Assembly (NCBI RefSeq): GCF_009498035.1
Contig: NZ_CP034550.1
Location: forward strand, 5,704,001-5,768,000
Direction: 5' to 3'
Length of the DNA stretch: 64,000 nt
From: Saccharothrix syringae
GTDB taxonomy: Bacteria; Actinomycetota; Actinomycetes; Mycobacteriales; Pseudonocardiaceae
The translations under genes were made by a program, and so were the position numbers. The stretch's first letter is position 1. Every line of letters starts with the position of its first letter. Below are positions 8,935 to 17,891 of this stretch, one piece after another. Below the pieces are notes generated by a model that saw only the letters and a list, made by a program, of their open reading frames with translations, searched no databases and was not told the DNA's origin.

Positions 8935-8956
8935 AGTGTTGCTTTCAGGCAACACT
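8935..8956. terminator. 8-bp hairpin between convergent genes
   Basis: AGTGTTGC (8935-8942), loop TTTCAG, then GCAACACT (8949-8956). It lies between the EF-hand gene and the oppositely oriented ATPase gene, so a shared terminator is the simple reading. The AT-rich palindrome could instead be a regulator site. Confidence 0.45.
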
Positions 8957-9028
8957 GAAGTGATTAAGAGGGCTGAATACCCAAAATCGGGTGCGACACC
9001 GCCTGAGCAGCGGTTTCAGGGAGGTGCT

Positions 9029-9406
9029 TCAGCTCTCGAAGAGGATTTCCGCCCACACGGTCGTGTTGCGTCCCTGCGACTCCACGCCCCAGCGCTCGGA
9101 CAGCGCGTCGACCAGCAGCAGTCCCCCGGCGGGCCACCACGGCCCCGGCCCGTGCAGGGCGCGGTCGGACACGCTGACCACCAGGGCCTCGTGCCAGTGG
9201 TCCAGGACCAGCTCGATGACGTAGGGCGGCGAGCCGTGCCGCCGGGCGTTGTCGAACAGCTCCCCCACCACGACGCCGATCAGCAGCACGTCCGGCGCGG
9301 GCCACCCGTCGACCCGCCCGTGCAGCCACGAGGCGACGTCGGCGACCGAGCCGGCGTCGTCGTCCTCGACGACCAGCACGACGGTGTTGTTGTTGCCGGC
9401 GGTCAC
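9029..9406 (-). CDS. GHKL ATP-binding protein, RsbW-like
   Basis: A 125-residue single-domain histidine-kinase-like ATPase. Seen: the N-box VVVGELFDNARRHG near residue 45 and a modified G1/G2 region around DRALHGPGPWWPAGGLLLVDAL. Such stand-alone ATPases are abundant in actinomycetes and act as anti-sigma factors or serine kinases of STAS proteins in partner-switching circuits. The G1 box lacks the usual DxGxG order, so ATP binding may be weakened. No sigma factor or STAS gene is adjacent, although a multidomain phosphatase lies 2 kb away and a STAS protein at 57.3 kb. Confidence 0.75.
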   Translation of the reverse strand: MTAGNNNTVVLVVEDDDAGSVADVASWLHGRVDGWPAPDVLLIGVVVGELFDNARRHGSPPYVIELVLDHWHEALVVSVSDRALHGPGPWWPAGGLLLVDALSERWGVESQGRNTTVWAEILFES

Positions 9407-9573
9407 GGCTCACACCCGACCGCGGCGGGCGGGCGGACGGGGAACGGGTGTCGGGGCGGCGGCGAGGACACGTACGAGCCTCCCACGCCGGCGCCGGAAC
9501 GCACCTGATGATCACCTGAAGATCGCTTCGCCGCCGCGGCACCGCGTCGTGGACGGTGGGCGTGCGAGGGGCC

Positions 9574-9579
9574 TAATCT
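9574..9579 (+). promoter_or_regulatory. -10 box TAATCT ahead of the LuxR-type gene
   Basis: TAATCT lies 57 bases before the GTG of the regulator at 9637, giving a leader of about 50 bases that includes the GGGGGA ribosome site. No clear -35 hexamer. Confidence 0.35.
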
Positions 9580-9636
9580 GCCGATCATGCGCCGCACGGG
9601 GAGCGGCGCACCGGGGGGACGATCACTGGGGGAACG

Positions 9637-10302
9637 GTGTTGGAGCAGTTGGACGTCGTGCAGGCGGAACCGGCCACGGCCCGCGGCGGGCACGCGGGCA
9701 CGCGACTGGTCACCGACGAGGCGGAGATCTCGCGGCTGCGGGGCGACCTCGTGCGCGACGCCCGCCGGGAGTGCCGGTGGGTGACCGCGCACGACGGGTC
9801 GACGCCCGCGGTCGACCGCGCCGGGCCGGCGGGCGTGCGGCGGCGCGGCATCTGCACCCGCTCGGCGATCGAGCACGACGAGGTGGGCGCCTCCATCGCC
9901 CGCGCCGTCGCGAACGGCGAGGAGTACCGGCTCACGCGCGAGCAGCCGCCGACCGGGCTGCTGATCGCCGACGACGTGGTCCTGCTGTGCCTGGCCGGCG
10001 CCCCGGGCGCGGTCCTGGTGCGGGCGCCGCGCGCGGTGTCGGTGCTGGTCGACTACTTCGAGCGGCTGTGGGCGGGGGCGGTGCCGCTGGGCGACGACCG
10101 CGACTGCGGGACCGCGCTGCCCGCGATGCAGTCGCGCATCCTGAGGTTGGCGGCGCAGGGGTTGAAGGACGAGTCGATCGCCCGGGTGCTCGGGCTCAGC
10201 GCGCGTTCGGTGCGCAGGCACATGGAGAAGCTGGCCGAACGGGCCGGGGCGAGCAACCGGCTGACGCTCGGGATCGCCGCGGCCCGACTGGGCTGGATCT
10301 AG
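9637..10302 (+). CDS. LuxR-type HTH transcription regulator
   Basis: A 221-residue regulator. The C-terminal about 60 residues form a LuxR/NarL helix-turn-helix: LRLAAQGLKDESIARVLGLSARSVRRHMEKL. The N-terminal about 150 residues show no receiver aspartate and no recognised sensor domain; this resembles the many orphan LuxR-type proteins of actinomycetes whose N-terminal part follows a TrmB/PLD-like design. GTG is preceded by GGGGGA. The last 49 bases are duplicated immediately downstream, so the gene end has been rearranged. Targets unknown. Confidence 0.75.
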   Translation: MLEQLDVVQAEPATARGGHAGTRLVTDEAEISRLRGDLVRDARRECRWVTAHDGSTPAVDRAGPAGVRRRGICTRSAIEHDEVGASIARAVANGEEYRLTREQPPTGLLIADDVVLLCLAGAPGAVLVRAPRAVSVLVDYFERLWAGAVPLGDDRDCGTALPAMQSRILRLAAQGLKDESIARVLGLSARSVRRHMEKLAERAGASNRLTLGIAAARLGWI

Positions 10303-10349
10303 CAACCGGCTGATGCTCGGAATCGCCGCGGCGCGACTGGGCCGGGTTC
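10252..10349 (+). repeat. 49-bp imperfect tandem duplication at the regulator's 3' end
   Basis: Bases 10252-10300 encode SNRLTLGIAAARLGWI; bases 10301-10349 repeat them with scattered substitutions and would read SNRLMLGIAAARLG in another frame. The second copy sits after the stop codon, so it is a dead partial copy of the recognition-helix end of a LuxR-type gene. Confidence 0.85.
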
Positions 10350-10469
10350 AGCCGCGGTGGTCCGGATCCGTTGCCCGCCAACGGGTCCGGACCACCGCCG
10401 GCCGCTTCCGGCCGCTGTCCGGTTTGCCCTCCCCCGCCGCGGTCGCCGCCGGCAGGCGCGACACGAGGG

Positions 10470-11194
10470 GTGACCACGAGCCGTTCCACGGCACGGCGTC
10501 GGGTCGGGGCACTGGTCGCGACGCCGGCACTCGGCGGGACGCTGAGCGGGGTGGTGGCGCGCCTGGGCCGCGTGGGCCGCGGCGGCACGCCGCGGCCCAC
10601 GACACCCTCACGGCGGTGTTCCCGACGCGGGACTTCGCCGACGAGCTGACCGCCGCGCTCGACGGCGCCGGTCCGGACACCGGCGCCGGCGCGCCGGTGG
10701 GCAAGGCCGCGGCCATCATCGCCGCCCGCACCCAGGTCGTGGCCCGGCAGCGCGGCCTGGGCGTGGGCGACCAGGCCCGGCTGTTCGCCCTGGTCGGCCT
10801 GGCCCGACCTGGCGGCCGCTGTCGAAGCAGCGCGACGGCACGCGGCCTTCGGCGGCGCGTGGGCGGGTGCGGTGAAGGGCTTCTTCGGCCGGGACGACAT
10901 CGCCTTCACCGCGACCACCGAGGACCCCTTCGCGGTCGGCGTCGAGCGGAAGTTCACCAGTTTCAGCGCCGCCGCCCCGGAGAACGCCCGCAGTCGCGTC
11001 TGCCTGGGGGTGCGCTACCAGTTCGACGGTGACGCCGGGCTCGCCGCGAGCGCCGACCTGGCCGCGCGCAACGCCACGTTGCAGGTGCACTTCGGCAGCA
11101 GCGACGGCAAGGCGTACTACGCGACGGTGTCCGACGCGTTCCCCCGGGTTGGACCGGCTGGTTCCCGGCCGGGTGCGTGTCGTTCACCTCCTGA
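10470..11194 (+). pseudogene. Decayed vanadium-haloperoxidase-like (PAP2) gene
   Basis: Protein-like segments occur in changing frames. First comes a signal-peptide-like start VTTSRSTARRRVGALVATP, next FPTRDFADELTAALDG through GDQARLFALVGLA, then RHAAFGGAWAGAVKGFFGRDD, and then FTSFSAAAPENARSRVCLGVRYQFD. These match, in order, the N-terminal helices, the catalytic-histidine helix (normally ...GHAAFGGA...) and the C-terminal SR(I/V)xLGVR region of actinomycete vanadium-dependent haloperoxidase / PAP2 proteins. At least two frameshifts and an apparent internal deletion remove the Lys/Arg-bearing middle. A last segment GWTGWFPAGCVSFTS ends at 11194 in a third frame. Not expected to make an active enzyme. 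Confidence 0.6.
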
Positions 11195-11414
11195 GGCCGG
11201 CTCATCGCGAGCACGCGGGGCCGCCGGCACACGGCCTCGCCGGCGGGTGGTCTCGCCGGCGGGCAAGATCGCCGGCGGGCGGGTCGGCCACTGGCGCGTT
11301 CCCCGCGCGGAGGCCAGCAGCGCGTCGCGTGGGCCGGCGAGCGCACCCTCGGATGCGCTCCCCCGCACGGGGGACCGCCCCGCCGCGCATCGGGCAGGCC
11401 GGCGTCCGCGGGCC

Positions 11415-11420
11415 TAGGGT
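11415..11420 (+). promoter_or_regulatory. -10 box TAGGGT ahead of the PP2C gene
   Basis: TAGGGT ends nine bases before the ATG at 11430, with no strong Shine-Dalgarno, so the transcript is probably leaderless or nearly so. Confidence 0.5.
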
Positions 11421-11429
11421 GGGGCGATC

Positions 11430-13382
11430 ATGACCTCCGACTCCCCACCCGCGCCCACTCCCCCGGTGGCCCCGGTGGCGGGCGATCCGGCTGCCGTCGT
11501 CGCCTGCTTCGAGGAGCTGCCCGCCGTGGTGTGGGCGTTCCGGGGACCCGACCTGGTCGTGGTCGCCGCCAACCGCGCGGCGCGCGCCAGCGTCGGCGAC
11601 CGGCCGGGGCTCGTCGGCCGCCCGGTGCGCGAGAGCGTGCCGGAGGTGGCCGGGCAGCAGGTCTTCGACCTGATCGAGCAGTGCTACTCCCGGGCCCAGG
11701 TGGTGGTCGGCGACGAGCGGCGGGTGCTCGTCGACCGGGACGGCGACGGGCGGCCGGAGGAGGGCTTCTTCACCTTCACCTGCCTGCCCTGGCGCGACGG
11801 GGGCGGCGAGGTCACCGGCGTGGTGGCGCACGTGGTGGAGGTGACCGGCCAGGTGCTCGCGCGGCGGCGGGCCGAGGAGCGCTGCCAGGCCGCGCAGGAC
11901 CTCGTGCACGCCCTGCAGAGCGCCCTGCTGCCCGCGACCCTCCCGGTGCTGCCGGGGGTCCGGCTGGCCGCCCGGTACGTGGTCGCGGGCGACGAGCACG
12001 CCTCCGGCGGCGACTGGTTCGACGCGGTGCCGCTGCCCGGCGGACGGGTCGCGCTGCTGGTCGGCGACGTGGTCGGCCACGGTCCCGCGGCCGCCGCCGC
12101 GATGGGGCAGTTGCGCACGGTCGCGCTGCACGCGCTGTGGTCCGGCGCGACGGTGGCGGACGCGGTGGCGCAGCTCGACGCCTTTGCCGCGCGCCTGCCC
12201 GCGACCCGCGCGGCCACCGTGTGCGCGGTGGAGCTGGACACCGCGACCGGCGCGCTGACCGGCGTGAACCGGGGCCACCCGCCCGCGCTGGTGGTCACCG
12301 CCGGCGGCACCACGCGGTTCCCCGGGCAGGGCGAGCCGGACGCCCCGCTGGGCGTCGGCCGGGCCGGGCACGCGGTGTGGCGCGACCGGCTCGCCCCCGG
12401 TGACGCGCTGCTGCTGTACTCCGACGGCCTGGTCGAGCGGCCCGGCCGACCGCTGGCCGCGGGCCTGGCCGCGCTCGCCGAGGCCACCGCCGCCGCGACC
12501 GACGAGGCGGGCACCCTGCCCCGCAACCCGGCCGACCGGCTGTGCGTGGCCGCGGTCGAGCGGATGGGGTGGCTCGGCTACGACGACGACGTCACCGTGC
12601 TCGTCGCCCAGCGCCCGGCGCGGCCCCACCCGCCGCTGCACCTGGTGCTGCCCGCGAAGGCGGCCGCGCTGACGTGGCTGCGGCACGGGGTGGCGGACTG
12701 GCTCGCGGCGCTGGACGTCGACGACGGCACCGCGTTCACCGTGCAGCACGGGGTCGGCGAGGCGGTCACCAACGCCGTCGAGCACGCCTACGGCGACGGG
12801 CGGGGCGAGGTGCTGGTCGACGCGACCCTGTCCGACGAGGGCGTGGCCGAGCTGGTCGTGACCGACCGCGGCCGGTGGCGGCCGCCGGGGGCGCCGGGTG
12901 GGCGCGGTCGCGGGCTGGCGCTGATGCGGCACTTCGCCGAGGCGGTCCAGGTGACGCCGACCGAGGACGGGACCACCGTGCGGCTGCTGTTCCGGCTGAC
13001 CCGCGCGCCGCACCTGGAGCACCCGCCGCGACGGACGGGCCGTCGGGTGGACGAGCTGGTCACCGACCTGCGGCGCGAGCCCCGCCCGGTGCTGACGGTG
13101 AGCGGACCGGTCGACGCGCACACCGTGGACGCGCTCGGCGCCGCCCTGCTCGACGCCGGCCGCGGCGGCCCCCGGCCGCTGGTGGTGGACCTGACCCGGG
13201 TGACGCACCTGGCCAGTGCCGGGGTCCGGTTGCTGCACGAGGTGACCGCGGAGCTGGACGCGGAGCTGGTCGCGCCCACGGGCAGCACCGCGGGGCAGGT
13301 TCTGGCGCTGACGGATCTCCGGCACCGGGCCGACCTCCCCGAGGCCGACCTGCACGGAGCCGACCTGCACAGGAACGACTGA
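11430..13382 (+). CDS. PAS-PP2C(SpoIIE)-GHKL-STAS multidomain phosphatase
   Basis: A 650-residue partner-switching protein. Seen in order: a PAS-like domain (about 25-145), an SpoIIE/PP2C phosphatase domain (about 165-395; GGDWFDAVPL and DVVGHGPAAAAAM carry metal-binding Asp and Gly), a GHKL ATPase domain (about 405-535; N-box GVGEAVTNAVEHAY and GRGRGLALM) and a STAS domain (about 550-635; VVDLTRVTHLASAGVRLL with the regulatory serine). Phosphatase, kinase and antagonist functions of an RsbU/RsbW/RsbV switch therefore sit in one chain. The extreme C terminus ADLPEADLHGADLHRND looks like three pentapeptide repeats. Cytosolic. It probably tunes a SigB-type or other anti-sigma circuit; the direct partner is unknown. 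Confidence 0.88.
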   Translation: MTSDSPPAPTPPVAPVAGDPAAVVACFEELPAVVWAFRGPDLVVVAANRAARASVGDRPGLVGRPVRESVPEVAGQQVFDLIEQCYSRAQVVVGDERRVLVDRDGDGRPEEGFFTFTCLPWRDGGGEVTGVVAHVVEVTGQVLARRRAEERCQAAQDLVHALQSALLPATLPVLPGVRLAARYVVAGDEHASGGDWFDAVPLPGGRVALLVGDVVGHGPAAAAAMGQLRTVALHALWSGATVADAVAQLDAFAARLPATRAATVCAVELDTATGALTGVNRGHPPALVVTAGGTTRFPGQGEPDAPLGVGRAGHAVWRDRLAPGDALLLYSDGLVERPGRPLAAGLAALAEATAAATDEAGTLPRNPADRLCVAAVERMGWLGYDDDVTVLVAQRPARPHPPLHLVLPAKAAALTWLRHGVADWLAALDVDDGTAFTVQHGVGEAVTNAVEHAYGDGRGEVLVDATLSDEGVAELVVTDRGRWRPPGAPGGRGRGLALMRHFAEAVQVTPTEDGTTVRLLFRLTRAPHLEHPPRRTGRRVDELVTDLRREPRPVLTVSGPVDAHTVDALGAALLDAGRGGPRPLVVDLTRVTHLASAGVRLLHEVTAELDAELVAPTGSTAGQVLALTDLRHRADLPEADLHGADLHRND

Positions 13383-13465
13383 TCAGGGGCGACTGATCGG
13401 TTCGGTTGGGCGGGCGGGCGGCAGCGCGGGGCGGTGGCTTGGCGGTGTGCGGCAAGCGGCACCGG

Positions 13466-13508
13466 CGGGAGGTGGGCCGACCGCGCGGCACGGCCGCCCC
13501 ACCTCCCG
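13466..13508. terminator. Hairpin between convergent PP2C and ABC genes
   Basis: CGGGAGGTGGG (13466-13476) pairs with CCCACCTCCCG (13498-13508); the 21-base interior can pair further through CCG/CGG. Located between two genes that end toward each other, so a bidirectional terminator is likely. Confidence 0.6.
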
Positions 13509-13516
13509 ATAGCCAC

Positions 13517-15367
13517 CTACTTCGAGTCCACAGTGGACAAATCAACCTCGTTGTCGTCCAGGAACCCGCCCGACTGGTGCCGCCACAGCCGCGCGTACGT
13601 GCCCTGCGCCCGCAACAGCTCGTCGTGCGTCCCCTGCTCGACGATCCGCCCCCGGTCGAGCACGACGAGCCGGTCCATCCGCACCACGGTGCTCAACCGG
13701 TGGGCCACCACGAGCGCGGTGCGGCCTTCCATCAGCTCCCACAGCGCCTCCTGCACCAGGACCTCGCTCTCCGAGTCCAGCGCGCTGGTCGCCTCGTCGA
13801 GCAGCAGGATCGGCGCGTCGCGCAGGATGGCGCGCGCCAGCGCCACCCGCTGGCGCTGACCGCCGGACAGCTTGACGCCCCGCTCGCCCACCAGCGTGTC
13901 GAACCCGCGCGGCAGGGCCTCGGCGAACTCGGTGACGTGCGCGGCCCGCGCCGCGCGGCGGATCTCGGCGTCGGTGGCGTCGGGCCGGGCGAAGGCGATG
14001 TTCTCCCACAGGGTCCGGTGGAACATCGCCGGGTCCTGCGGCACGTATGCCATCAGGCTGCGCAGGTCCGCCTGCCGCAGCCGGGTGACGTCCTGCCCGC
14101 CCACCAGGACCCGGCCGCCCTGGACGTCCATCAGCCGCAGCAGCAGGCGGGTCAGGGTGCTCTTGCCGCCGCCGGAGCGGCCGACCAGGCCGATCCTCGT
14201 GCCGCCGGGCACGGTCAGGTCCAGGCCGGTGAACAGCGGTGGCGCGCCGGCGTGGGCGAAGGTCACGTCCTCGAAGCGGACCTCCGCGCCGGCGGGGCGC
14301 AGCGGTTCCGGGTCGACCGGGTCGACGACCCGCGACGGCACCATCAGCAGCTCGGTGAACTGCGCGGCCTCGGTCAGCGCGCTCTCCAGGCGCCGGTAGA
14401 TGTGGTTGAACTCGAACATGATCCGGGTCGCGTTGGTGAAGTACGCGAAGGTCACCACGACCGCCTCCACGCCCAGCGTCCCGCCGCTGAGGCCGACCGC
14501 CACCAGCAGTCCCAGGGCGTTGGTGAGCACGGACATCGGCGCGATGAACGTGTCGATGCGGAGGTTCGCGTAGTCCCAGGACCGGATCGTGATCGCCCGC
14601 TGCCCGGCGGCGCGCTCGCGGTGCTCGGCGCTCTCGCGCCGCTCGGCCGCGAAGGCCCGCACCGCGTCCATGTTGGTCAGGGTGTCGGCGACGCGGCCGG
14701 ATACCCTGGCGATAGTCGCCTCCCGCTCGTCGACCAGCTCCTGGCGGCGCCGGATCAGCGGCACCGAGACCAGGCCGGTGAACGCGATCAGGCCCACCAG
14801 GACGAGCACCAGCACCGGGTTGTAGCGCCACAGCACCACCGAGGCGAACAGCAGCGGCACGACGTTGGCGACGACGGAGAACGCCAGCACGTCGATGAAC
14901 TGCTCGAACCGCGACGCGAAGCTCAGCACCCGCTTGGTGAGGGAGCCGGCGAAGTTGTCGTGGAAGAACGCCGCGTCCTTGCCCAGCAACGCGTCCATGC
15001 CCCGCACGGACAGGCTCTCGATGCCGCGGGCGTCGGTGCGGTTGAGGCAGTGCACCGCGATCCGCCACAGGACCTCGGCCGCCAGCGCCAGGCCGGTGAA
15101 GCCGAGCGCGTAGGGCAGGACGGTGGTGAAGTTCGCCGGCGCCCCCTCGGCGAGCCGCCCGGCGAGCGCGCCGACGACCAGGGGCAGCAGGTAGTGCAGG
15201 AAGGTGTTGCCCAGCGCGGGCAGCAGGAGCGCGGGTATCGCGATCCTCTTCTGGCGGACGACCTCCCTGCCGTAGTAGCGCAGGGCCAGCAGCACTGCGG
15301 ATTTTCTCGTGGGTGGTTGTTCTCGGTCCGGTTCTGCCGCGTCGCCACGTGCACCGGGCGCGGTCAT
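13517..15367 (-). CDS. ABC exporter, fused membrane and ATPase domains
   Basis: A 616-residue half-transporter of the type I exporter fold. The N-terminal about 340 residues carry six hydrophobic segments; the C-terminal ATPase shows Walker A GRSGGGKST near residue 395, the Q-loop, signature LSGGQRQRVALARA near 498, Walker B ILLLDEATSALDSE and the switch histidine in AHRLS. Such proteins export lipids, peptides or drugs as homo- or heterodimers; the substrate cannot be read off. No second half-transporter is adjacent, so a homodimer is likely. The ATG follows a GGAGGGAG ribosome site. Confidence 0.9.
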   Translation of the reverse strand: MTAPGARGDAAEPDREQPPTRKSAVLLALRYYGREVVRQKRIAIPALLLPALGNTFLHYLLPLVVGALAGRLAEGAPANFTTVLPYALGFTGLALAAEVLWRIAVHCLNRTDARGIESLSVRGMDALLGKDAAFFHDNFAGSLTKRVLSFASRFEQFIDVLAFSVVANVVPLLFASVVLWRYNPVLVLVLVGLIAFTGLVSVPLIRRRQELVDEREATIARVSGRVADTLTNMDAVRAFAAERRESAEHRERAAGQRAITIRSWDYANLRIDTFIAPMSVLTNALGLLVAVGLSGGTLGVEAVVVTFAYFTNATRIMFEFNHIYRRLESALTEAAQFTELLMVPSRVVDPVDPEPLRPAGAEVRFEDVTFAHAGAPPLFTGLDLTVPGGTRIGLVGRSGGGKSTLTRLLLRLMDVQGGRVLVGGQDVTRLRQADLRSLMAYVPQDPAMFHRTLWENIAFARPDATDAEIRRAARAAHVTEFAEALPRGFDTLVGERGVKLSGGQRQRVALARAILRDAPILLLDEATSALDSESEVLVQEALWELMEGRTALVVAHRLSTVVRMDRLVVLDRGRIVEQGTHDELLRAQGTYARLWRHQSGGFLDDNEVDLSTVDSK

Positions 15368-15640
15368 CCCTCTCCCTCCAGTGGGTGTCCGACCTCGGGA
15401 CCGGCCATGCTGCCGCAGCGGGTGCGGTCATAGCGATCGAATAACGGTCGGGCACCCACGGCGGGCACCGGAGGGCTCTGGTGATCGGTTCGGAACGAGT
15501 TCTCGCAGGCCGCGGAGTCGGCGAAAGCCCTTGGGCCAGGTGAGGGCGCGTTCGACCGGCCGGCGGACTTCGCCCAGGCCGGAGCCGTGCGTGACGTCGT
15601 CGCGGTCAGGCGGCACGCCGGCTCATTCAGAACTGATCAC

Positions 15641-16648
15641 TCACCGGCCCTCGGGCTCCCCCTCCTTGGCGCGAGTGGCGCGCAGCGAGCCCGGGTGGGC
15701 CTTGGCGCCGGGGTCGCGGCGGGTCTTGAGCAGGCTCGCCACGGTCACCACGACGAGGATGCCCAGGATCACGCCGAGGCTGAGCAGGGTGGGGATCTCG
15801 GGCACGCTCGGGGACAGGTCCTCGTGCGCCCAGTGCAGGATCAGCTTGACGCCGATGAACGCCAGGATGACCGCCAAGCCCGTCGACAGGTACACCAGCC
15901 GGTCGAGCAGCCCCTTGACCAGGAAGAACAGCGCACGCAGGCCGAGCAGCGCGAAGGCGTTGGCGGCGAAGACCAGGAACGCCTCCTGGGTCACGCCGAA
16001 GACGGCCGGGATGGAGTCCAGCGCGAACAGCAGGTCGATGCCACCGATGGCGACCAGCACCACGACCAGCGGCGTGGCGACCTTGCGGCCGTCGACGTGG
16101 GTGACCAGCTTGCCGCCGTCGTACTCGGTGGACAGCGGCAGGACCCGGCGGGCGGTGCGGACCACGGCGTTGTTCTCGACGTCCGGGTCCTCGTCGCGGT
16201 GCCGGAACAGCTGCACGGCGGTGAAGATCAGCAGCAGGCCGAACACCAGGAACATGAACGAGAACAGCGACAGCAGGGTCGCGCCGAGCGCGATGAAGAT
16301 CACGCGCATGACCAGCGCCAGCACGATGCCGAAGGTGAGCACCTTGTGCTGGTGCTCCTCGGGCACGGCGAACGTGGTCATGATGATCACGAAGACGAAC
16401 AGGTTGTCGACCGACAGGCTCTTCTCGACGAGGTAGCCCGTGAAGTACTCGGTGCCGAACTCGCCGCCGTGGGCGAGGACCACCCACACGCCGAAGGCGA
16501 CGGCCACGAGCACGTAGAACACCGACCACGCGGTGGCCTCGCCGAACCCCACCTTGTGCGGCCGGACCGCCGCGAGCACCAGGTCGACCGCGAGCAACGC
16601 CACGATCAGCCCCACGGTGACGACCCAGGTGAGGGTGTTGATCTCCAC
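15641..16648 (-). CDS. TerC-family integral membrane protein
   Basis: A 335-residue membrane protein with about nine hydrophobic segments and the TerC hallmark acidic residues: EKSLSVDNLFVFVIIM and GIDLLFALDSIPAVFGVT, the two Asp-containing segments that form the metal path. TerC relatives export manganese or protect secreted metalloproteins and, in other loci, accompany tellurite resistance. No other ter gene is present. GTG start with GAGGAAA six bases upstream. The C terminus is a charged cytosolic tail. Confidence 0.9.
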   Translation of the reverse strand: MEINTLTWVVTVGLIVALLAVDLVLAAVRPHKVGFGEATAWSVFYVLVAVAFGVWVVLAHGGEFGTEYFTGYLVEKSLSVDNLFVFVIIMTTFAVPEEHQHKVLTFGIVLALVMRVIFIALGATLLSLFSFMFLVFGLLLIFTAVQLFRHRDEDPDVENNAVVRTARRVLPLSTEYDGGKLVTHVDGRKVATPLVVVLVAIGGIDLLFALDSIPAVFGVTQEAFLVFAANAFALLGLRALFFLVKGLLDRLVYLSTGLAVILAFIGVKLILHWAHEDLSPSVPEIPTLLSLGVILGILVVVTVASLLKTRRDPGAKAHPGSLRATRAKEGEPEGR

Positions 16649-17061
16649 GCGGTTTCCTCGCTTCCTGACCAGTTCGAGCGGCTAAACGGACATTACCGAC
16701 ATATTCACCCTATCTGAGCATCGACACACGGTGATACGACCGCATCTCGGAGTCCACCGCATCTCGTGGCGCCCGTCTTCACCCTGTGTTGACGAGGCGG
16801 CGCCGTCTCCATGCCCGCCGCGACGCCCCCTGCCGTCCAGCGCGGGCCAGGCCGACCGGGATGGGGGCGGCGGGCATCCCGGGCGCACGGCCGGGTACCG
16901 GCGGGCGTGGGCGCCGGGCTGCCGGCAGCGTCGCGCCCAAGGCGTCCTGAAAACTGCTTCAGGCTGTCCCAGGATCGCCTCAGGTTCCGCCGGGAACAAT
17001 ACGCGACACCAGGACACGCTTTCACGGAAAATTTTTCGAAGCACCGCAAAGGGAGGATAAG
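16649..17061. other. Divergent intergenic region, terC / small secreted protein
   Basis: About 410 bases, no gene seen. On the minus strand a TAGGGT box (16712-16707) lies about 60 bases before the TerC start and is a candidate -10. No manganese (yybP-ykoY) riboswitch core was recognised although TerC genes often have one. The right end near 17025-17040 is AT-rich just ahead of the small secreted protein. Confidence 0.4.
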
Positions 17062-17436
17062 TTGAAGCGACTGGCATTGGCACTCCTGTCCGCCGCCGCG
17101 CTGCTCGCGACTTCCGCCGCCGAGGTGTCGGCGGAGCCGTCGGGTAACGCGGTCGCTCAGGCGTGTCGCCTGGTGTGGTCGCCGGACCCCGACGACTACG
17201 CCGGGTGGTGGGGTTCGGCAGAGGTCAACGTCGCGAGTGCGCCCCTGCGATCTGGCCCCTACGCCGAGTGCGGCTCCAGGGCATCCCTGCAGCGTGGTTG
17301 GCCGATGACTGTGTATTGCTACTACAACAACGATTACGGCAACACGTGGTTCTACGTCAGCGCCTATCCCGAGGGGAGGCTGGGCTGGATCTATTACGGC
17401 AATGTCGCTTTCCACGGCGTCATCCAGCCGTGCTGA
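17062..17436 (+). CDS. Small secreted SH3-like protein
   Basis: A 124-residue protein with an N-terminal signal peptide (MKRLALALLSAAALLATSAA, cleavage probably after the VSA near residue 24). The mature part resembles bacterial SH3 domains: paired aromatic residues, a GxxWFYVSAY..GRLGWIYYGNV end and four cysteines that could form two disulfides. Function unknown; such secreted SH3-like proteins bind cell wall or other proteins. The rare TTG start at 17062 is chosen because GGGAGG lies five bases upstream and because it gives a perfect signal peptide. Confidence 0.7.
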   Translation: MKRLALALLSAAALLATSAAEVSAEPSGNAVAQACRLVWSPDPDDYAGWWGSAEVNVASAPLRSGPYAECGSRASLQRGWPMTVYCYYNNDYGNTWFYVSAYPEGRLGWIYYGNVAFHGVIQPC

Positions 17437-17527
17437 CAGCGCGCCCCTGATACCGAGTCCCCGAGTGGGTGGCATCCGGTCCGCGGATCACCCGCTCGAG
17501 TCGGCCACCGGGAAAGGTGATCGATTC

Positions 17528-17551
17528 GTTTGACCGGGGAACGGCCGGGTA
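17528..17551 (+). promoter_or_regulatory. SigB-type promoter GTTT-N15-GGGTA
   Basis: GTTT at 17528-17531 and GGGTA at 17547-17551, 15 bases apart, ending 10 bases before the ATG at 17562. This fits the consensus of actinomycete general-stress sigma factors and predicts a very short or absent leader. Confidence 0.6.
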
Positions 17552-17561
17552 GCCGCCGGGC

Positions 17562-17891
17562 ATGAGCAACGACCTGCCGATCCCCGACTACGACCAACTG
17601 CCCCTCGGCGACCTGCGCCACCGGGTCCGCTCGCTGAGCCGGGAGGAGCTGGGGCGGGTGCTGGAGCACGAGCGGGAGCACGGCGACCGGGTGCCGGTCG
17701 TGGAGGTGCTGACCGCGCGGCTGGCCGAGCTGGACGGTGGCGCCCGGCCGTCCGGCGGCGACCCGCGCAACGCGCCGGGGGTCGCCTCGACGCCCGGCGG
17801 CTCACCCGTGACACCGGCGACCTCGCCGGACCCGAACATGCCGTTGCGCCACGGGCAGGCCGGTCAGACGGCCGCGCCGGGCCGCTCCTGA
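17562..17891 (+). CDS. Small DUF8129-type protein
   Basis: A 109-residue protein. Residues 5-58 (LPIPDYDQLPLGDLRHRVRS, then a charged helix) match a short actinobacterial domain I know as DUF8129; it is predicted helical and hydrophilic. The rest is a Pro/Gly/Ala-rich disordered tail. Function unknown. A SigB-like promoter directly ahead, and the absence of a strong Shine-Dalgarno, suggest stress induction from a leaderless message. Confidence 0.7.
   Translation: MSNDLPIPDYDQLPLGDLRHRVRSLSREELGRVLEHEREHGDRVPVVEVLTARLAELDGGARPSGGDPRNAPGVASTPGGSPVTPATSPDPNMPLRHGQAGQTAAPGRS

Noticed and set aside
16649..16760. Manganese riboswitch ahead of the TerC gene
   Set aside because: The conserved core of that riboswitch was not found on the minus strand.
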